Shown here piece after piece: positions 16,046 to 23,640 of a stretch of 64,000 nt of DNA; position 1 is the stretch's first letter; each line of letters opens with the position of its first letter. Made by a program: the position numbers and the translations under genes. The stretch comes from Caulobacter sp. UNC358MFTsu5.1 (lineage in GTDB: Bacteria > Pseudomonadota > Alphaproteobacteria > Caulobacterales > Caulobacteraceae): contig NZ_JONW01000005.1 of NCBI RefSeq assembly GCF_000712075.1, positions 749,001 to 813,000 of the forward strand, read 5' to 3'. The notes beneath the pieces were generated by a model. It was not told the origin of the DNA and made no database searches. It saw only the letters and a program-made list of their open reading frames with translations.

Positions 16046-17566
16046 ATGACCACCCTGCCCTCCGCCGTCGCCGAAGCCCGCGCCATCCTGCAGCGCCTGG
16101 GCGTGACCGCCGCCCTCGACGGCGGGATCCTGGCCGCGCGATCGCCGGTGACCGGTGAAGTCCTCGCCAACCTCGTCGAGCACACCCCGCAAGAGGCCAA
16201 AGCCGCCATCGACGCGGCCCACCAGGCGTTCCTGGCCTGGCGCAAGGTCCCGGCCCCGCGTCGCGGCGAACTGGTACGCCTGCTGGGCGAGGAGCTGCGC
16301 GCCGCCAAGGCCGACCTGGCCGCCCTGGTCACCCTAGAGGCCGGCAAGGTGGTCTCCGAGGGGCTGGGAGAGGTGCAGGAGATGATCGACATCTGCGACT
16401 ACGCCGTGGGCCTGTCGCGCCAGCTGTTCGGCCTGACCCTGGCCACCGAGCGCCCGTCGCACCGGATGATGGAGACCTGGCACCCGCTGGGCGTGGTGGG
16501 CGTGATCAGCGCCTTCAACTTCCCGGTCGCCGTCTGGTCGTGGAACGCGGCCCTGGCCTTCGTCAGCGGCGACAGCGTGGTGTGGAAGCCGTCGGAGAAG
16601 ACCCCGCTGGTCGCCCTGGCGACCCAGGCCCTGTTCGAGCGCGCGGCGGCGAAGTTCGGCCCCGACGCGCCGGCCGGCCTGTCGACCCTGCTGATCGGCG
16701 GCCGCGAGGTCGGCGAAGCCCTGGTCGACCACCCGAAGGTCCCGCTGGTCTCGGCCACCGGCTCGACGGCCATGGGCCGGACGGTGGGGCCGAAGCTGGC
16801 CGCCCGCTTCGCCCGCGCCCTGCTGGAGCTGGGCGGCAACAACGCCGCCATCGTCGCCCCGTCGGCGGACCTGGACCTGACCCTGCGCGGCGTGGCCTTC
16901 GCGGCCATGGGCACGGCCGGCCAGCGCTGCACCACCCTGCGCCGCCTGTTCGTGCACGACAGCGTCTACGACGCCTTCGTCGGCCGGCTGAAGACCGCCT
17001 ACCCTTCCGTGCCCGTCGGCGACCCGCGGGCGGCCGGTGTGCTGGTCGGCCCGCTGATCGACAAAGCCGCCTTCGACGCCATGCAACGGGCCCTAGACGC
17101 CGCCCGCGCGGCCGGCGGCCGGGTGATCGGCGGCGTCCGCGTCGATGTGGCCGGACCGGACGCCTTCTACGTCGCTCCCGCCCTGGTCGAGATCGACCAC
17201 CAGGCCGACATCGTCAAACACGAGACCTTCGCCCCGATCCTCTACGTGATGCGCTACACGGAGCTGGCCGACGCCATCGCCGAGCAGAACGACGTGGCCC
17301 AGGGCCTGTCGTCGTCGATCTTCACCCTCAATGTCCGCGAGGCCGAGCTGTTCGTCTCGGGCGAGGGCAGCGACTGCGGTATCGCCAACGTCAATATCGG
17401 CCCCTCGGGCGCCGAGATCGGCGGGGCGTTCGGCGGCGAGAAGGAGACCGGCGGCGGCCGCGAGGCCGGCTCCGACAGCTGGAAGACCTATATGCGCCGC
17501 GCCACCAACACCGTGAACTACGGGACCACCCTGCCGCTGGCGCAGGGGGTCACGTTCGAGGTGTAA
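16046..17566 (+). CDS. amaB: Aldehyde dehydrogenase, likely L-aminoadipate-semialdehyde dehydrogenase
   Basis: A 506-residue NAD(P)-dependent aldehyde dehydrogenase of the ALDH7 (antiquitin/AmaB) type. It should oxidise 2-aminoadipate 6-semialdehyde to 2-aminoadipate in lysine breakdown. The ALDH7 signature WHPLGVVGVISAFNFPVAVW, the catalytic Glu in LELGGNNA and the catalytic Cys in GTAGQRCTTLRR are present, as is the typical C-terminal FGGEKETGGGREAGSDSW. The ALDH7 signature and the location between a D2HGDH-like gene and an HglS-like gene argue for lysine catabolism. Other aldehydes remain possible. Confidence 0.85.
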   Translation: MTTLPSAVAEARAILQRLGVTAALDGGILAARSPVTGEVLANLVEHTPQEAKAAIDAAHQAFLAWRKVPAPRRGELVRLLGEELRAAKADLAALVTLEAGKVVSEGLGEVQEMIDICDYAVGLSRQLFGLTLATERPSHRMMETWHPLGVVGVISAFNFPVAVWSWNAALAFVSGDSVVWKPSEKTPLVALATQALFERAAAKFGPDAPAGLSTLLIGGREVGEALVDHPKVPLVSATGSTAMGRTVGPKLAARFARALLELGGNNAAIVAPSADLDLTLRGVAFAAMGTAGQRCTTLRRLFVHDSVYDAFVGRLKTAYPSVPVGDPRAAGVLVGPLIDKAAFDAMQRALDAARAAGGRVIGGVRVDVAGPDAFYVAPALVEIDHQADIVKHETFAPILYVMRYTELADAIAEQNDVAQGLSSSIFTLNVREAELFVSGEGSDCGIANVNIGPSGAEIGGAFGGEKETGGGREAGSDSWKTYMRRATNTVNYGTTLPLAQGVTFEV

Positions 17567-17586
17567 GCCCTTTGCCTCCCACCACC

Positions 17587-17698
17587 GTTGTCATCCCGGA
17601 AAGCGCGCAGCGCTTGTCCGGGACCCAGGTGAACCGCACCGCCTTGGCCCAGTCCCCTGGGTCCCGGACAGCCCCTGCGGGGCTTCCGGGATGACAAC
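17587..17698. repeat. Intergenic palindromic repeat, family A (copy 3)
   Basis: A 112-bp element between the ALDH and HglS-like genes. It has perfect outer arms GTTGTCATCCCGG / CCGGGATGACAAC and is nearly the same sequence as the copy at 10269. It sits inside what looks like one pathway unit, so it may separate transcripts or adjust relative expression. Confidence 0.8.
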
Positions 17699-17734
17699 GG
17701 ATTTAATCGCTTCCGCCCATCACCGGACCACCCC

Positions 17735-18754
17735 ATGAGCCACCTCTCCACCCTCGTCGCCTCGGCCGTCGGCCAGAAGGCCGCCGCCGCGATCCTTGAC
17801 GTGCTCGAGATCGACCCGGCCCTGACCGCCCAGGCCGAAGGGCCGGTGTCGCGCGCCGTGTTCGCCATGGCGCTGAACGCGGTGCTGTTCCACGACATCA
17901 TGGGCCGCGTGCCGCTAGGCGCGGCCTACGTCCAGGAGCGACGCGCCGAGGGCCACAAGCTGGTGTTCGACCACGGCGCCCTGCGCACCATCGACTTCGG
18001 CGACGGCGTACCGACCGGAGCCTTGCCCGCCGGCCACCTGGCCTTCGCGCGCATCCTGGAGCCGCTGGGCTACGTCCTGGCCGACCTCTATCCGCTGGAC
18101 CGGCTGAAGATGACCGGCCGGGCCTACGCCCACGCAGACCTGCCCGAAGCCATCCCGCAGTTCTTCATCAGCGAACTCCACGTCGAGCGCTTCTCGCCGG
18201 CCTTCGGGGTGATCGCCCACGCGGTGTTCGACAGCACCGCCGACGCCTTGGGCGTGGAGGCCCAGCGGGCCCTGGCCGCCTTCGCCACCGAGGGCTCGTG
18301 CGGGCTGGACACGGCCCGCGCCGCCCTGCCCCAGGTCGTCGCCGCCTTCGCCCGCACCCACGGCCCGCTGCGCCTGGAGCACTACCGCGCCCTGCTGGCC
18401 GAGTCGGCCGAGGCCGCCTGGATCGCCACCGAGGGCCAGGCCTTCAACCACGCCACCGACCGGGTCCCCGACGTCGAGGCCGTGGCCGACGCCCAGAAGG
18501 CCCTGGGCCGTCCGGTCAAGGACACCGTCGAGGTCTCGGGCTCGGGCCGCGTGCGCCAGACCGCCTTCAAGGCCCAGCCGGTCGAGCGCGCGTTCCTCAC
18601 CGATGCGGGCGAGACGACCCTGACCGTCCCGGGCTCGTTCCACGAGTTCATCTCGCGCGACCGGTTCGTCGACGAGACGGGCGTCGAGCGCCTGGACCTG
18701 CGGTTCGACAGCGGCAACGCCCAGGGCATCTTCAAGATGACCAAGGCGGGATGA
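17735..18754 (+). CDS. hglS: DUF1338 2-oxoadipate dioxygenase/decarboxylase (HglS type)
   Basis: A 339-residue metalloenzyme of the DUF1338/YdcJ family. In Pseudomonas putida the family member HglS converts 2-oxoadipate to D-2-hydroxyglutarate. Candidate metal and substrate residues are visible: His80 and Arg84 in FDHGALRTI, whose HxxxR spacing matches the known active site, and His149 in ISELHVERF. The neighbours supply the preceding semialdehyde oxidation and the following D-2-hydroxyglutarate oxidation. The missing step, 2-aminoadipate to 2-oxoadipate, would need an aminotransferase from elsewhere. The protein is shorter than the longest family members but complete. Confidence 0.85.
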   Translation: MSHLSTLVASAVGQKAAAAILDVLEIDPALTAQAEGPVSRAVFAMALNAVLFHDIMGRVPLGAAYVQERRAEGHKLVFDHGALRTIDFGDGVPTGALPAGHLAFARILEPLGYVLADLYPLDRLKMTGRAYAHADLPEAIPQFFISELHVERFSPAFGVIAHAVFDSTADALGVEAQRALAAFATEGSCGLDTARAALPQVVAAFARTHGPLRLEHYRALLAESAEAAWIATEGQAFNHATDRVPDVEAVADAQKALGRPVKDTVEVSGSGRVRQTAFKAQPVERAFLTDAGETTLTVPGSFHEFISRDRFVDETGVERLDLRFDSGNAQGIFKMTKAG

Positions 18755-18762
18755 CACAAGAA

Positions 18763-18794
18763 CCGCTCATCCCGGCATTCGCCGGGATGAGCGG
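18763..18794. repeat. Short family B hairpin between convergent genes
   Basis: A 32-bp solo hairpin with arms CCGCTCATCCCGGC / GCCGGGATGAGCGG. It lies in the 48-bp gap between the convergent hglS-like gene and the response regulator gene, a position suited to a bidirectional terminator. Confidence 0.7.
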
Positions 18795-18802
18795 ATTTGA
18801 TC

Positions 18803-19186
18803 CTACTCCTCCAGCGCCGTCGCGATCGCCATGCGCAGCTGGCGATCCGAGACCGGCTTGAACAGCAGGCCGGCCGGGTGGTCCTGGTGGATGCGGTCGA
18901 TGGTCGACTGCTCGCGCGAGCCGGTGATGAAGATCACCTTCGAACCGACCTCGGCGTGGATGGCCAGGGCCGCGTCAACGCCGTCCTGTTCGCCGCGCAG
19001 CCGCATGTCCATCAGCACCACCTCGGGGCGGAACATCATGGCCAGGGCCAGGGCCTCGTCCGCGTTGGTGGCCGTGCCGCAGACCGACAGGTTCATGTCC
19101 TCGACCTGCATGCACAGGCCCTCGGCCACCAGGAACTCGTCGTCGACGACCAGCACCGTGGACTTCTGGAGGGCGACGGCGTTCAC
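18803..19186 (-). CDS. Single-domain response regulator
   Basis: A 127-residue receiver domain with no output domain. It has the acidic DD pair in VLVVDDEFLVAEG, the phospho-acceptor Asp in VVLMDMRL, Thr in IFITGS and Lys in LLFKPVS. The GTG start overlaps the stop of the upstream kinase gene by four bases (GTGA), so the two are translationally coupled. It is the obvious phosphorylation partner of that kinase. It could act by protein interaction or phosphorelay; the downstream target is not in this window. Confidence 0.9.
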   Translation of the reverse strand: MNAVALQKSTVLVVDDEFLVAEGLCMQVEDMNLSVCGTATNADEALALAMMFRPEVVLMDMRLRGEQDGVDAALAIHAEVGSKVIFITGSREQSTIDRIHQDHPAGLLFKPVSDRQLRMAIATALEE

Positions 19187-20289
19187 GCGGCCACCTCGCC
19201 CGCCAGGGGAGCGGCGGCTAGGGGGGCGGAGGCTAGGGGCGCGGCGACGCGGATCTCGCTGCGGGTCAGACCCTGCTGGCTTTCGACCATGATTGTTCCT
19301 TCCATCTGCGCGACAAGTCCCTGGATGATCGTCGAGCCCAGCGCGACCTTGGGGCCCTCGCCCCTGGGCGCCTTGGGGCTGTAGCCCCGGCCGTTGTCGG
19401 CCACGACGAGCAGCAGCTCGCCCGCCTCGGTTCGGCTGAGATTGACCTCGATCTCGCCGCCGCCGTCGGGGAAGGCGTGCTTGAGCGAATTGGTGACCAG
19501 CTCGTTGACCAGCAGGCCCAGCGGGATGGCGAAATCCAGGCCCACATCCAGCGGGATGGCCTCGACCGACAGGGACACCGCGTCGCCCGCCCCGCCCTCG
19601 ACGATGTTGCTGGACAGCTCGCTCAGGAAGGGGGCGATGTCGAAGGTCTTCAGGTCGCTGGAGCTCATCAGCTGCTGGTGCACCAGGCCCAGGGCGAAGA
19701 TCCGGTCGCGCAGGCCGCGCAGGGCCTTGCGGGCGTCCGGATCGGTGATCTGGCGCGTCTGCATGACCAGCAGGCCGTCGACCATCTGCAGGTTGTTCTT
19801 CACGCGGTGATAGACCTCGCGCAGCAGCAGGTCGCGCTGGGCCAGGGTGGCCTTCTGCTCCTCGACCACGCGGGCCAGCTCGGCCGTGCGCTCCTCGACC
19901 CGGCGCTCCAGCTCGGCGGCGGACGGCAGGGCGGCGATCTTGGGCAGCAGCGGCCACAACAGGGCCGCCGTGGCGATCGACAGACCCGCGGTGACCAGCT
20001 TGATCAGCCCCTCGATCCCGTAGGCGGGCGCCCACAGGGTCAGGATGGCCATCAGGTGGGTGGTCCCGCAGGCCAGGATGAAGGCCACGAACAGATAGGC
20101 CACCCAGCTGTACTTGATGTCGGGCCGCATCTTCACGAAGGCGGCGATGGCCAGGGGGATCGACAGGTAGGCCAGGCCGATCACGGCGTCCGAGCCGGCG
20201 TGCAGCGCCACCAGGCCGGGAGCCCAACTGAGACAGAAGCCGTGGGGCGTCAGTCCCGTCGGATTGAGCAGCCAGTCGACCCACGACAT
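19183..20289 (-). CDS. Histidine kinase with ethylene-receptor-like N-terminal sensor
   Basis: A 368-residue membrane kinase. Residues 1-115 form three helices resembling the plant ETR1 ethylene-binding domain. Asp34, Tyr41, Pro45, Cys74 and His78 sit in SDAVIGLAYLSIP and FILACGTTHLMAIL. The D-to-Y (7), D-to-C (40) and C-to-H (4) spacings equal those of ETR1 D25, Y32, C65 and H69, where Cys and His bind Cu(I). A coiled coil, then a HisKA_2-type dimerisation region (EVYHRVKNNLQMV, His161) and an HATPase follow. ATG at 20289 has AGGAGG seven bases upstream. Ethylene or copper sensing is plausible but not shown. A 20-bp stem with a TTCG/CGAA loop lies in the leader at 20309-20328. Confidence 0.9.
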   Translation of the reverse strand: MSWVDWLLNPTGLTPHGFCLSWAPGLVALHAGSDAVIGLAYLSIPLAIAAFVKMRPDIKYSWVAYLFVAFILACGTTHLMAILTLWAPAYGIEGLIKLVTAGLSIATAALLWPLLPKIAALPSAAELERRVEERTAELARVVEEQKATLAQRDLLLREVYHRVKNNLQMVDGLLVMQTRQITDPDARKALRGLRDRIFALGLVHQQLMSSSDLKTFDIAPFLSELSSNIVEGGAGDAVSLSVEAIPLDVGLDFAIPLGLLVNELVTNSLKHAFPDGGGEIEVNLSRTEAGELLLVVADNGRGYSPKAPRGEGPKVALGSTIIQGLVAQMEGTIMVESQQGLTRSEIRVAAPLASAPLAAAPLAGEVAA

Positions 20290-20334
20290 GTCCACGCCTC
20301 CTGCCCAGCGCGCCGTTTCGACGGCGCGGCGATC

Positions 20335-20350
20335 AAAAAGCCCCCCGGCT
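20335..20350 (-). terminator. Weak terminator-like hairpin in the kinase leader
   Basis: On the minus strand AGCC-GGGG-GGCT is followed by TTTTTG. The stem is only four base pairs, but the U tract is clear. It may end wrbA transcription before the kinase gene, or act as a leader element. Confidence 0.35.
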
Positions 20351-20575
20351 CATGAAGGCAGAAAACGACAGGTTCAGGTAGTATTTTCGCGTGGAGCTTG
20401 GTTACCCGCCGCGCCGGGACGGTGAGGGCGGAAACGGAAAACCGGCCGGCTCGGGGGGCGAGCCGACCGGTCCTTCGGCGACCGGTTCCTGGGGGGAGGG
20501 ACGAACCGGCCGCGGGGCCTTCCGAGCGTCGACGTGCGGGGGGCGAGACGCGGAAGGCGTGGGAATTCAAGCGCG

Positions 20576-20608
20576 GGATCGGACCGTCCGTCTTGGACGA
20601 TCCGATCC
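20576..20608 (-). terminator. Strong hairpin downstream of wrbA
   Basis: A 14-bp stem (arms at 20576-20589 and 20595-20608, one G-U pair in the RNA) with a 5-base loop lies eight bases after the wrbA stop. No U tract follows, so it may be a terminator of the GC-rich type or protect the mRNA 3' end. Confidence 0.6.
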
Positions 20609-20616
20609 TGCCGGGC

Positions 20617-21216
20617 CTAGCCGAACAGCTTGGCCGCGGTCTTGGCGACCAGCTCGCCCTGGTGGCGGGCGCCGGCCAGTTCCAGTTCGCTGGGCTGGCG
20701 CGAACCGTCGGCGCCGGCGATCGTGGTGGCGCCGTAGGGCGCGCCGCCGGTGATCTCCTCCAGCGTCATCTGGCCCTGATGGCTGTAGGGCAGGCCGACG
20801 ATGGTCATGCCGAAGTGCAGCAGGTTGGTGATGATCGAGAACAGGGTGGTCTCGTTGCCGCCGTGCTGGGTGGCCGACGAGGTGAAGGCCGCGCCCACCT
20901 TGCCGTTCAGCGCACCGCGGGCCCACAGGCCGCCGGCCTGGTCAAGGAAGTTGGCCATCTGCGAGGCCATGCGGCCGAAGCGCGTGCCCACGCCCACGAC
21001 GATGGCGTCGTAGTTCTCGAGATCGGCGATCGTGGCCACCGGGGCGGCCTGGTCCAGCTTGTAGTGCGACTTCACCGCGATCTCCTGCGGCACCAGTTCC
21101 GGCACGCGCTTGATGTCCACGGTGGCGCCGGCGGCGCGGGCGCCTTCGGCGACGGCCTCGGCCATCTTCTCGATATGGCCGTAGGCGGAATAGTAGAGGA
21201 CGAGAACCTTGGCCAT
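20617..21216 (-). CDS. wrbA: NAD(P)H:quinone oxidoreductase WrbA
   Basis: A 199-residue flavodoxin-like FMN enzyme that reduces quinones by two electrons and so avoids semiquinone radicals. The FMN phosphate loop [12 protein letters not shown], the [16 protein letters not shown] segment and the family-specific [14 protein letters not shown] are present, and the length is typical. The gene follows a pirin gene on the same strand. A LysR gene lies divergent beyond pirin, a common grouping for electrophile or quinone stress. Confidence 0.93.
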   Translation of the reverse strand: MAKVLVLYYSAYGHIEKMAEAVAEGARAAGATVDIKRVPELVPQEIAVKSHYKLDQAAPVATIADLENYDAIVVGVGTRFGRMASQMANFLDQAGGLWARGALNGKVGAAFTSSATQHGGNETTLFSIITNLLHFGMTIVGLPYSHQGQMTLEEITGGAPYGATTIAGADGSRQPSELELAGARHQGELVAKTAAKLFG

Positions 21217-21257
21217 GAGGGCCTCCTTATGGGGAAACTAGGGACTGGGAGATGGCC

Positions 21258-21283
21258 GGGGACAGGCGCATGCGCCTGTCCCC
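21258..21283. repeat. 26-bp perfect palindrome, family E
   Basis: A perfect palindrome with GGGGACA and TGTCCCC ends and a self-complementary centre (GGCGCATGCGCC). It lies between pirin and wrbA, 12 bp after the pirin stop. Related GGGGACA hairpins occur at 30514, 30733, 45241 and 47627. Confidence 0.8.
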
Positions 21284-21295
21284 AGTCGGGAAGGG

Positions 21296-22000
21296 TTAGA
21301 GTTCGGCGGCGTCGACGAGCACCAGCTCGGCGTCTTCCAACGCTTTCACGCGGATGACGGCCTCGTCTTGGATGGCCGCGCCGTCGCGGGTGTTCAAAGC
21401 CACGCCGTTGACCTCGACCTTGCCGCTCGACGGGACGAGGTAGCCCTTGCGGTCGGCGCCGATGGCGTACTCTGCGGTCTCGCCGGCCTTCAGGGTCGCG
21501 CCCAGCACGCGGGCGTCGGTGCGGATCGGCAGGGCGTCGCCGTCGTCGGCGAAGCCGCTGGCCAGGGCCACGAACTTGCCGCTGCGGTCACCCTTGGGGA
21601 ACGGCTTGGCGCCCCAGGCCGGGCCTTCGCCGCGCTTGTTGGGGATGATCCAGATCTGGAAGATCTTGGTCACGCCCGGCTCGAGGTTGTACTCGGAGTG
21701 GCGGATGCCGGTGCCGGCGCTCATCACCTGGACGTCGCCCGCCTCGGTGCGGCCCTTGTTGCCCAGGCTGTCCTGGTGAGTGATCGCGCCTTCGCGGACA
21801 TAGGTGATGATCTCCATGTCGGCGTGCGGGTGGGGCGGGAAGCCCGTGCCGGCCGCGATGGTGTCGTCGTTCCACACCCGCAGGGCGCCGTGATGGACGC
21901 GCTTGGGGTCGTGGTAGTCGGCGAACGAGAAGTGGTGCTTGGCGTTCAGCCAGCCGTGGTTGGCGCCGCCCAGGCTGTCGAAGGTTCTGACGTCGATCAT
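21296..22000 (-). CDS. Pirin family protein
   Basis: A 234-residue bicupin of the pirin family. The metal-binding motif FPPHPHADMEIITYV with further His and Glu ligands (AGTGIRHSEYN) occupies the N-terminal cupin. Bacterial pirins such as E. coli YhhW can act as quercetin dioxygenases; others regulate metabolism. ATG at 22000 with AGGAGAC upstream is chosen because it begins the conserved MIDVRTFDSLG. The gene lies upstream of wrbA and divergent from a LysR gene, so control by that regulator is likely. Confidence 0.9.
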   Translation of the reverse strand: MIDVRTFDSLGGANHGWLNAKHHFSFADYHDPKRVHHGALRVWNDDTIAAGTGFPPHPHADMEIITYVREGAITHQDSLGNKGRTEAGDVQVMSAGTGIRHSEYNLEPGVTKIFQIWIIPNKRGEGPAWGAKPFPKGDRSGKFVALASGFADDGDALPIRTDARVLGATLKAGETAEYAIGADRKGYLVPSSGKVEVNGVALNTRDGAAIQDEAVIRVKALEDAELVLVDAAEL

Positions 22001-22135
22001 CGTCTTGTCTCCTGGAGACCGGGCCCCGGGTGAAGCGGTGGGGCCGTCTCTGTTGAGGAGAAGATGGCCTCTTGCGTTCACATCCGAAATGGAAATGATC
22101 GAAACAAACCATTTCTAAAAGTGCACCATACAAAT

Positions 22136-22262
22136 CCGCTCATCCCGGCGAACGCCGGAACCCAGAGGGATTGGCGATGTGGCTGACGCGAGGCGCTCTG
22201 AGCTCCTCCAATCAGCCTCTCGGCTTTGGGATCTGGATCCCGGTATTCGCCGGGACGAGCGG
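22136..22262. repeat. Degenerate family B repeat upstream of lysR
   Basis: This element of about 127 bp opens CCGCTCATCCCGGCGAACGC and ends CGGGACGAGCGG. The arms have drifted from perfect pairing. It fills most of the divergent pirin-lysR intergenic region, and its right edge overlaps the GGAGG that serves as ribosome binding site of lysR. Confidence 0.7.
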
Positions 22263-22275
22263 AGGAAAGGAAGAC

Positions 22276-23184
22276 ATGAAACTCCCCGACTTCGAGGCCT
22301 GGGCCGTGTTCGCCAAGGTGGCAGAGACCGGCTCGTTCGCCCGGGCGGCCGAGCAGCTGAACCTGTCCAAGGCCACGGTCTCCAAGGCCGTCACCCGGCT
22401 GGAGACCCGGTTGGGGGCGACGCTGTTCCACCGCACCTCGCGCCGGCTGTCGCTGACCGAGGCGGGCAAGGCCTCGCTGCACCGGGCCAGCCACATCCTG
22501 GCCGAGGGCGAGGCGCTGGAGGCCGAGGCCTCGGCCCAGTCGGCCACGCCGCGCGGCCTGGTGCGGGTGGCCGCGCCGATGTCGTTCGGCATCGCCCACC
22601 TGGGCCCGGCCCTGCCCGAGTTCTTCGCCCTCTATCCCGAGGTGTCGGTCGAGCTGTCGCTGTCGGACCAGCTGGTCGACATCGTCGAGGAGGGTTTCGA
22701 CCTGGCCCTGCGCATCTCGGCCCTGGAGGACTCCAGCCTGCTGGCCCGGCGCCTGTGCCCGGTGCGGGTGATGCTGGTCGGCTCGCCGGCCTATTTCGAC
22801 AAGCACGGCCGGCCCGCCCACCCCAAGGACCTGACCGCCCATCGCGGCCTGTTCTACACGGGCAGCCGGTCCAAGGACGTCTGGCGGTTCCAGCACGCCG
22901 AACACGGACAATACGCGGTCAGCGTCCCCTCGCCCCTGCGGGTGAACAACGCCGACATCCTGCGGCCGTCGCTGCTGGCCGGCCTGGGCCTGGCCATGCA
23001 GCCGGACTTCCTGGCCTGGGAGGACGTGAAGGCGGGGCTGCTGGAGGAGGTGCTGCCCGACTGGGCCCCGCCGCCCATCGCCCTGCACCTGGTCACCCCG
23101 CCCAGCCCGATCCGGCCGGCCCGGGTGGAGGTGCTGATCGCGTTCCTGGCCAAGCGGATGGCCAACGCGCCGTGGTCGGGGTGA
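22276..23184 (+). CDS. LysR family transcriptional regulator
   Basis: A 302-residue LysR regulator. The N-terminal winged HTH ([42 protein letters not shown]) is followed by a periplasmic-binding-protein-like effector domain, of the CrgA/AaeR-like branch ([22 protein letters not shown]). It is divergent from the pirin-wrbA pair and probably activates it in response to an electrophile or quinone. ATG at 22276 has GGAGGAAAGGAAG upstream. Confidence 0.92.
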   Translation: MKLPDFEAWAVFAKVAETGSFARAAEQLNLSKATVSKAVTRLETRLGATLFHRTSRRLSLTEAGKASLHRASHILAEGEALEAEASAQSATPRGLVRVAAPMSFGIAHLGPALPEFFALYPEVSVELSLSDQLVDIVEEGFDLALRISALEDSSLLARRLCPVRVMLVGSPAYFDKHGRPAHPKDLTAHRGLFYTGSRSKDVWRFQHAEHGQYAVSVPSPLRVNNADILRPSLLAGLGLAMQPDFLAWEDVKAGLLEEVLPDWAPPPIALHLVTPPSPIRPARVEVLIAFLAKRMANAPWSG

Positions 23185-23210
23185 GGGGTTTCCACCCCAC
23201 CCTTCAAACC

Positions 23211-23337
23211 GTCATCCCGGGCCTCGTGCCCGGGACCCCTGGTTCAGCTTCCACGTGAAGCGCTTTCGCGCGCGAACGCGCCACACCCCTGCCCTTGCGG
23301 CGGACGGAGGGGTCCCGGGCACAAGGCCCGGGATGAC
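23211..23337. repeat. Intergenic palindromic repeat, family D
   Basis: A 127-bp element with 30-bp arms at 23211-23240 and 23308-23337 (opening GTCATCCCGGGCCTCGTGCC), with one mismatch between arms. It follows the lysR stop and faces the convergent small-protein gene. It looks like a GC-richer variant of family C. Confidence 0.8.
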
Positions 23338-23379
23338 GATAGTTTAGAGAGGCGGCGGATCAGATCTCTCGAAAGAGGA

Positions 23380-23505
23380 TCAGGCCATCTTGTGCTTGTC
23401 GCTGAGGCACTCGCCGATGGCGCGGGCGCAGCCCGGCAGGCCCAGGGCGCCGATGAACGACATGGCCACCGCGCAGACCAGCATCACGGGTTGGAAGATA
23501 CGCAT
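23380..23505 (-). CDS. Small single-span membrane protein (41 aa)
   Basis: A 41-residue protein beginning MRIFQPVMLVCAVAMSF. One hydrophobic helix covers residues 6-24, then a short tail with two cysteines (PGCARAIGEC) and a basic end (DKHKM). ATG at 23505 has GGAG seven bases upstream, which makes real translation likely. No family is recognised. It could be a secreted peptide if the helix is a signal. It stands between the family D repeat and selO. Confidence 0.6.
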   Translation of the reverse strand: MRIFQPVMLVCAVAMSFIGALGLPGCARAIGECLSDKHKMA

Positions 23506-23640
23506 GCGATTTCTCCACAGCCAGTTCGTTCACAGGGCGTGCTTAAACCCAGATAAGGTCGAAGCTTGACGTTTGTTCCCTTGCTCGGGGCGTGCACGTC
23601 GGAAAAGCTCAGCGTGCGGCAGATATGTCTCACCCGTATG

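Larger units (their letters stand above)
20290..20616. other. Intergenic region between wrbA and the kinase gene
   Basis: This 327-bp gap, read on the minus strand, holds the wrbA 3' hairpin, then GC-rich sequence without a convincing gene. Next come a GC-rich mini hairpin followed by five T (20335-20350) and a stem (CGCGCCGT/ACGGCGCG, 20309-20328) directly before the kinase ribosome binding site. The kinase promoter should lie here, but I cannot fix it to a known sigma factor consensus. Confidence 0.4.

Noticed and set aside
10269..17698. Recurrent GTCATCCCGG repeats as a possible CRISPR array
   Set aside because: The copies are kilobases apart, palindromic and between genes, with no regular spacers and no cas genes.
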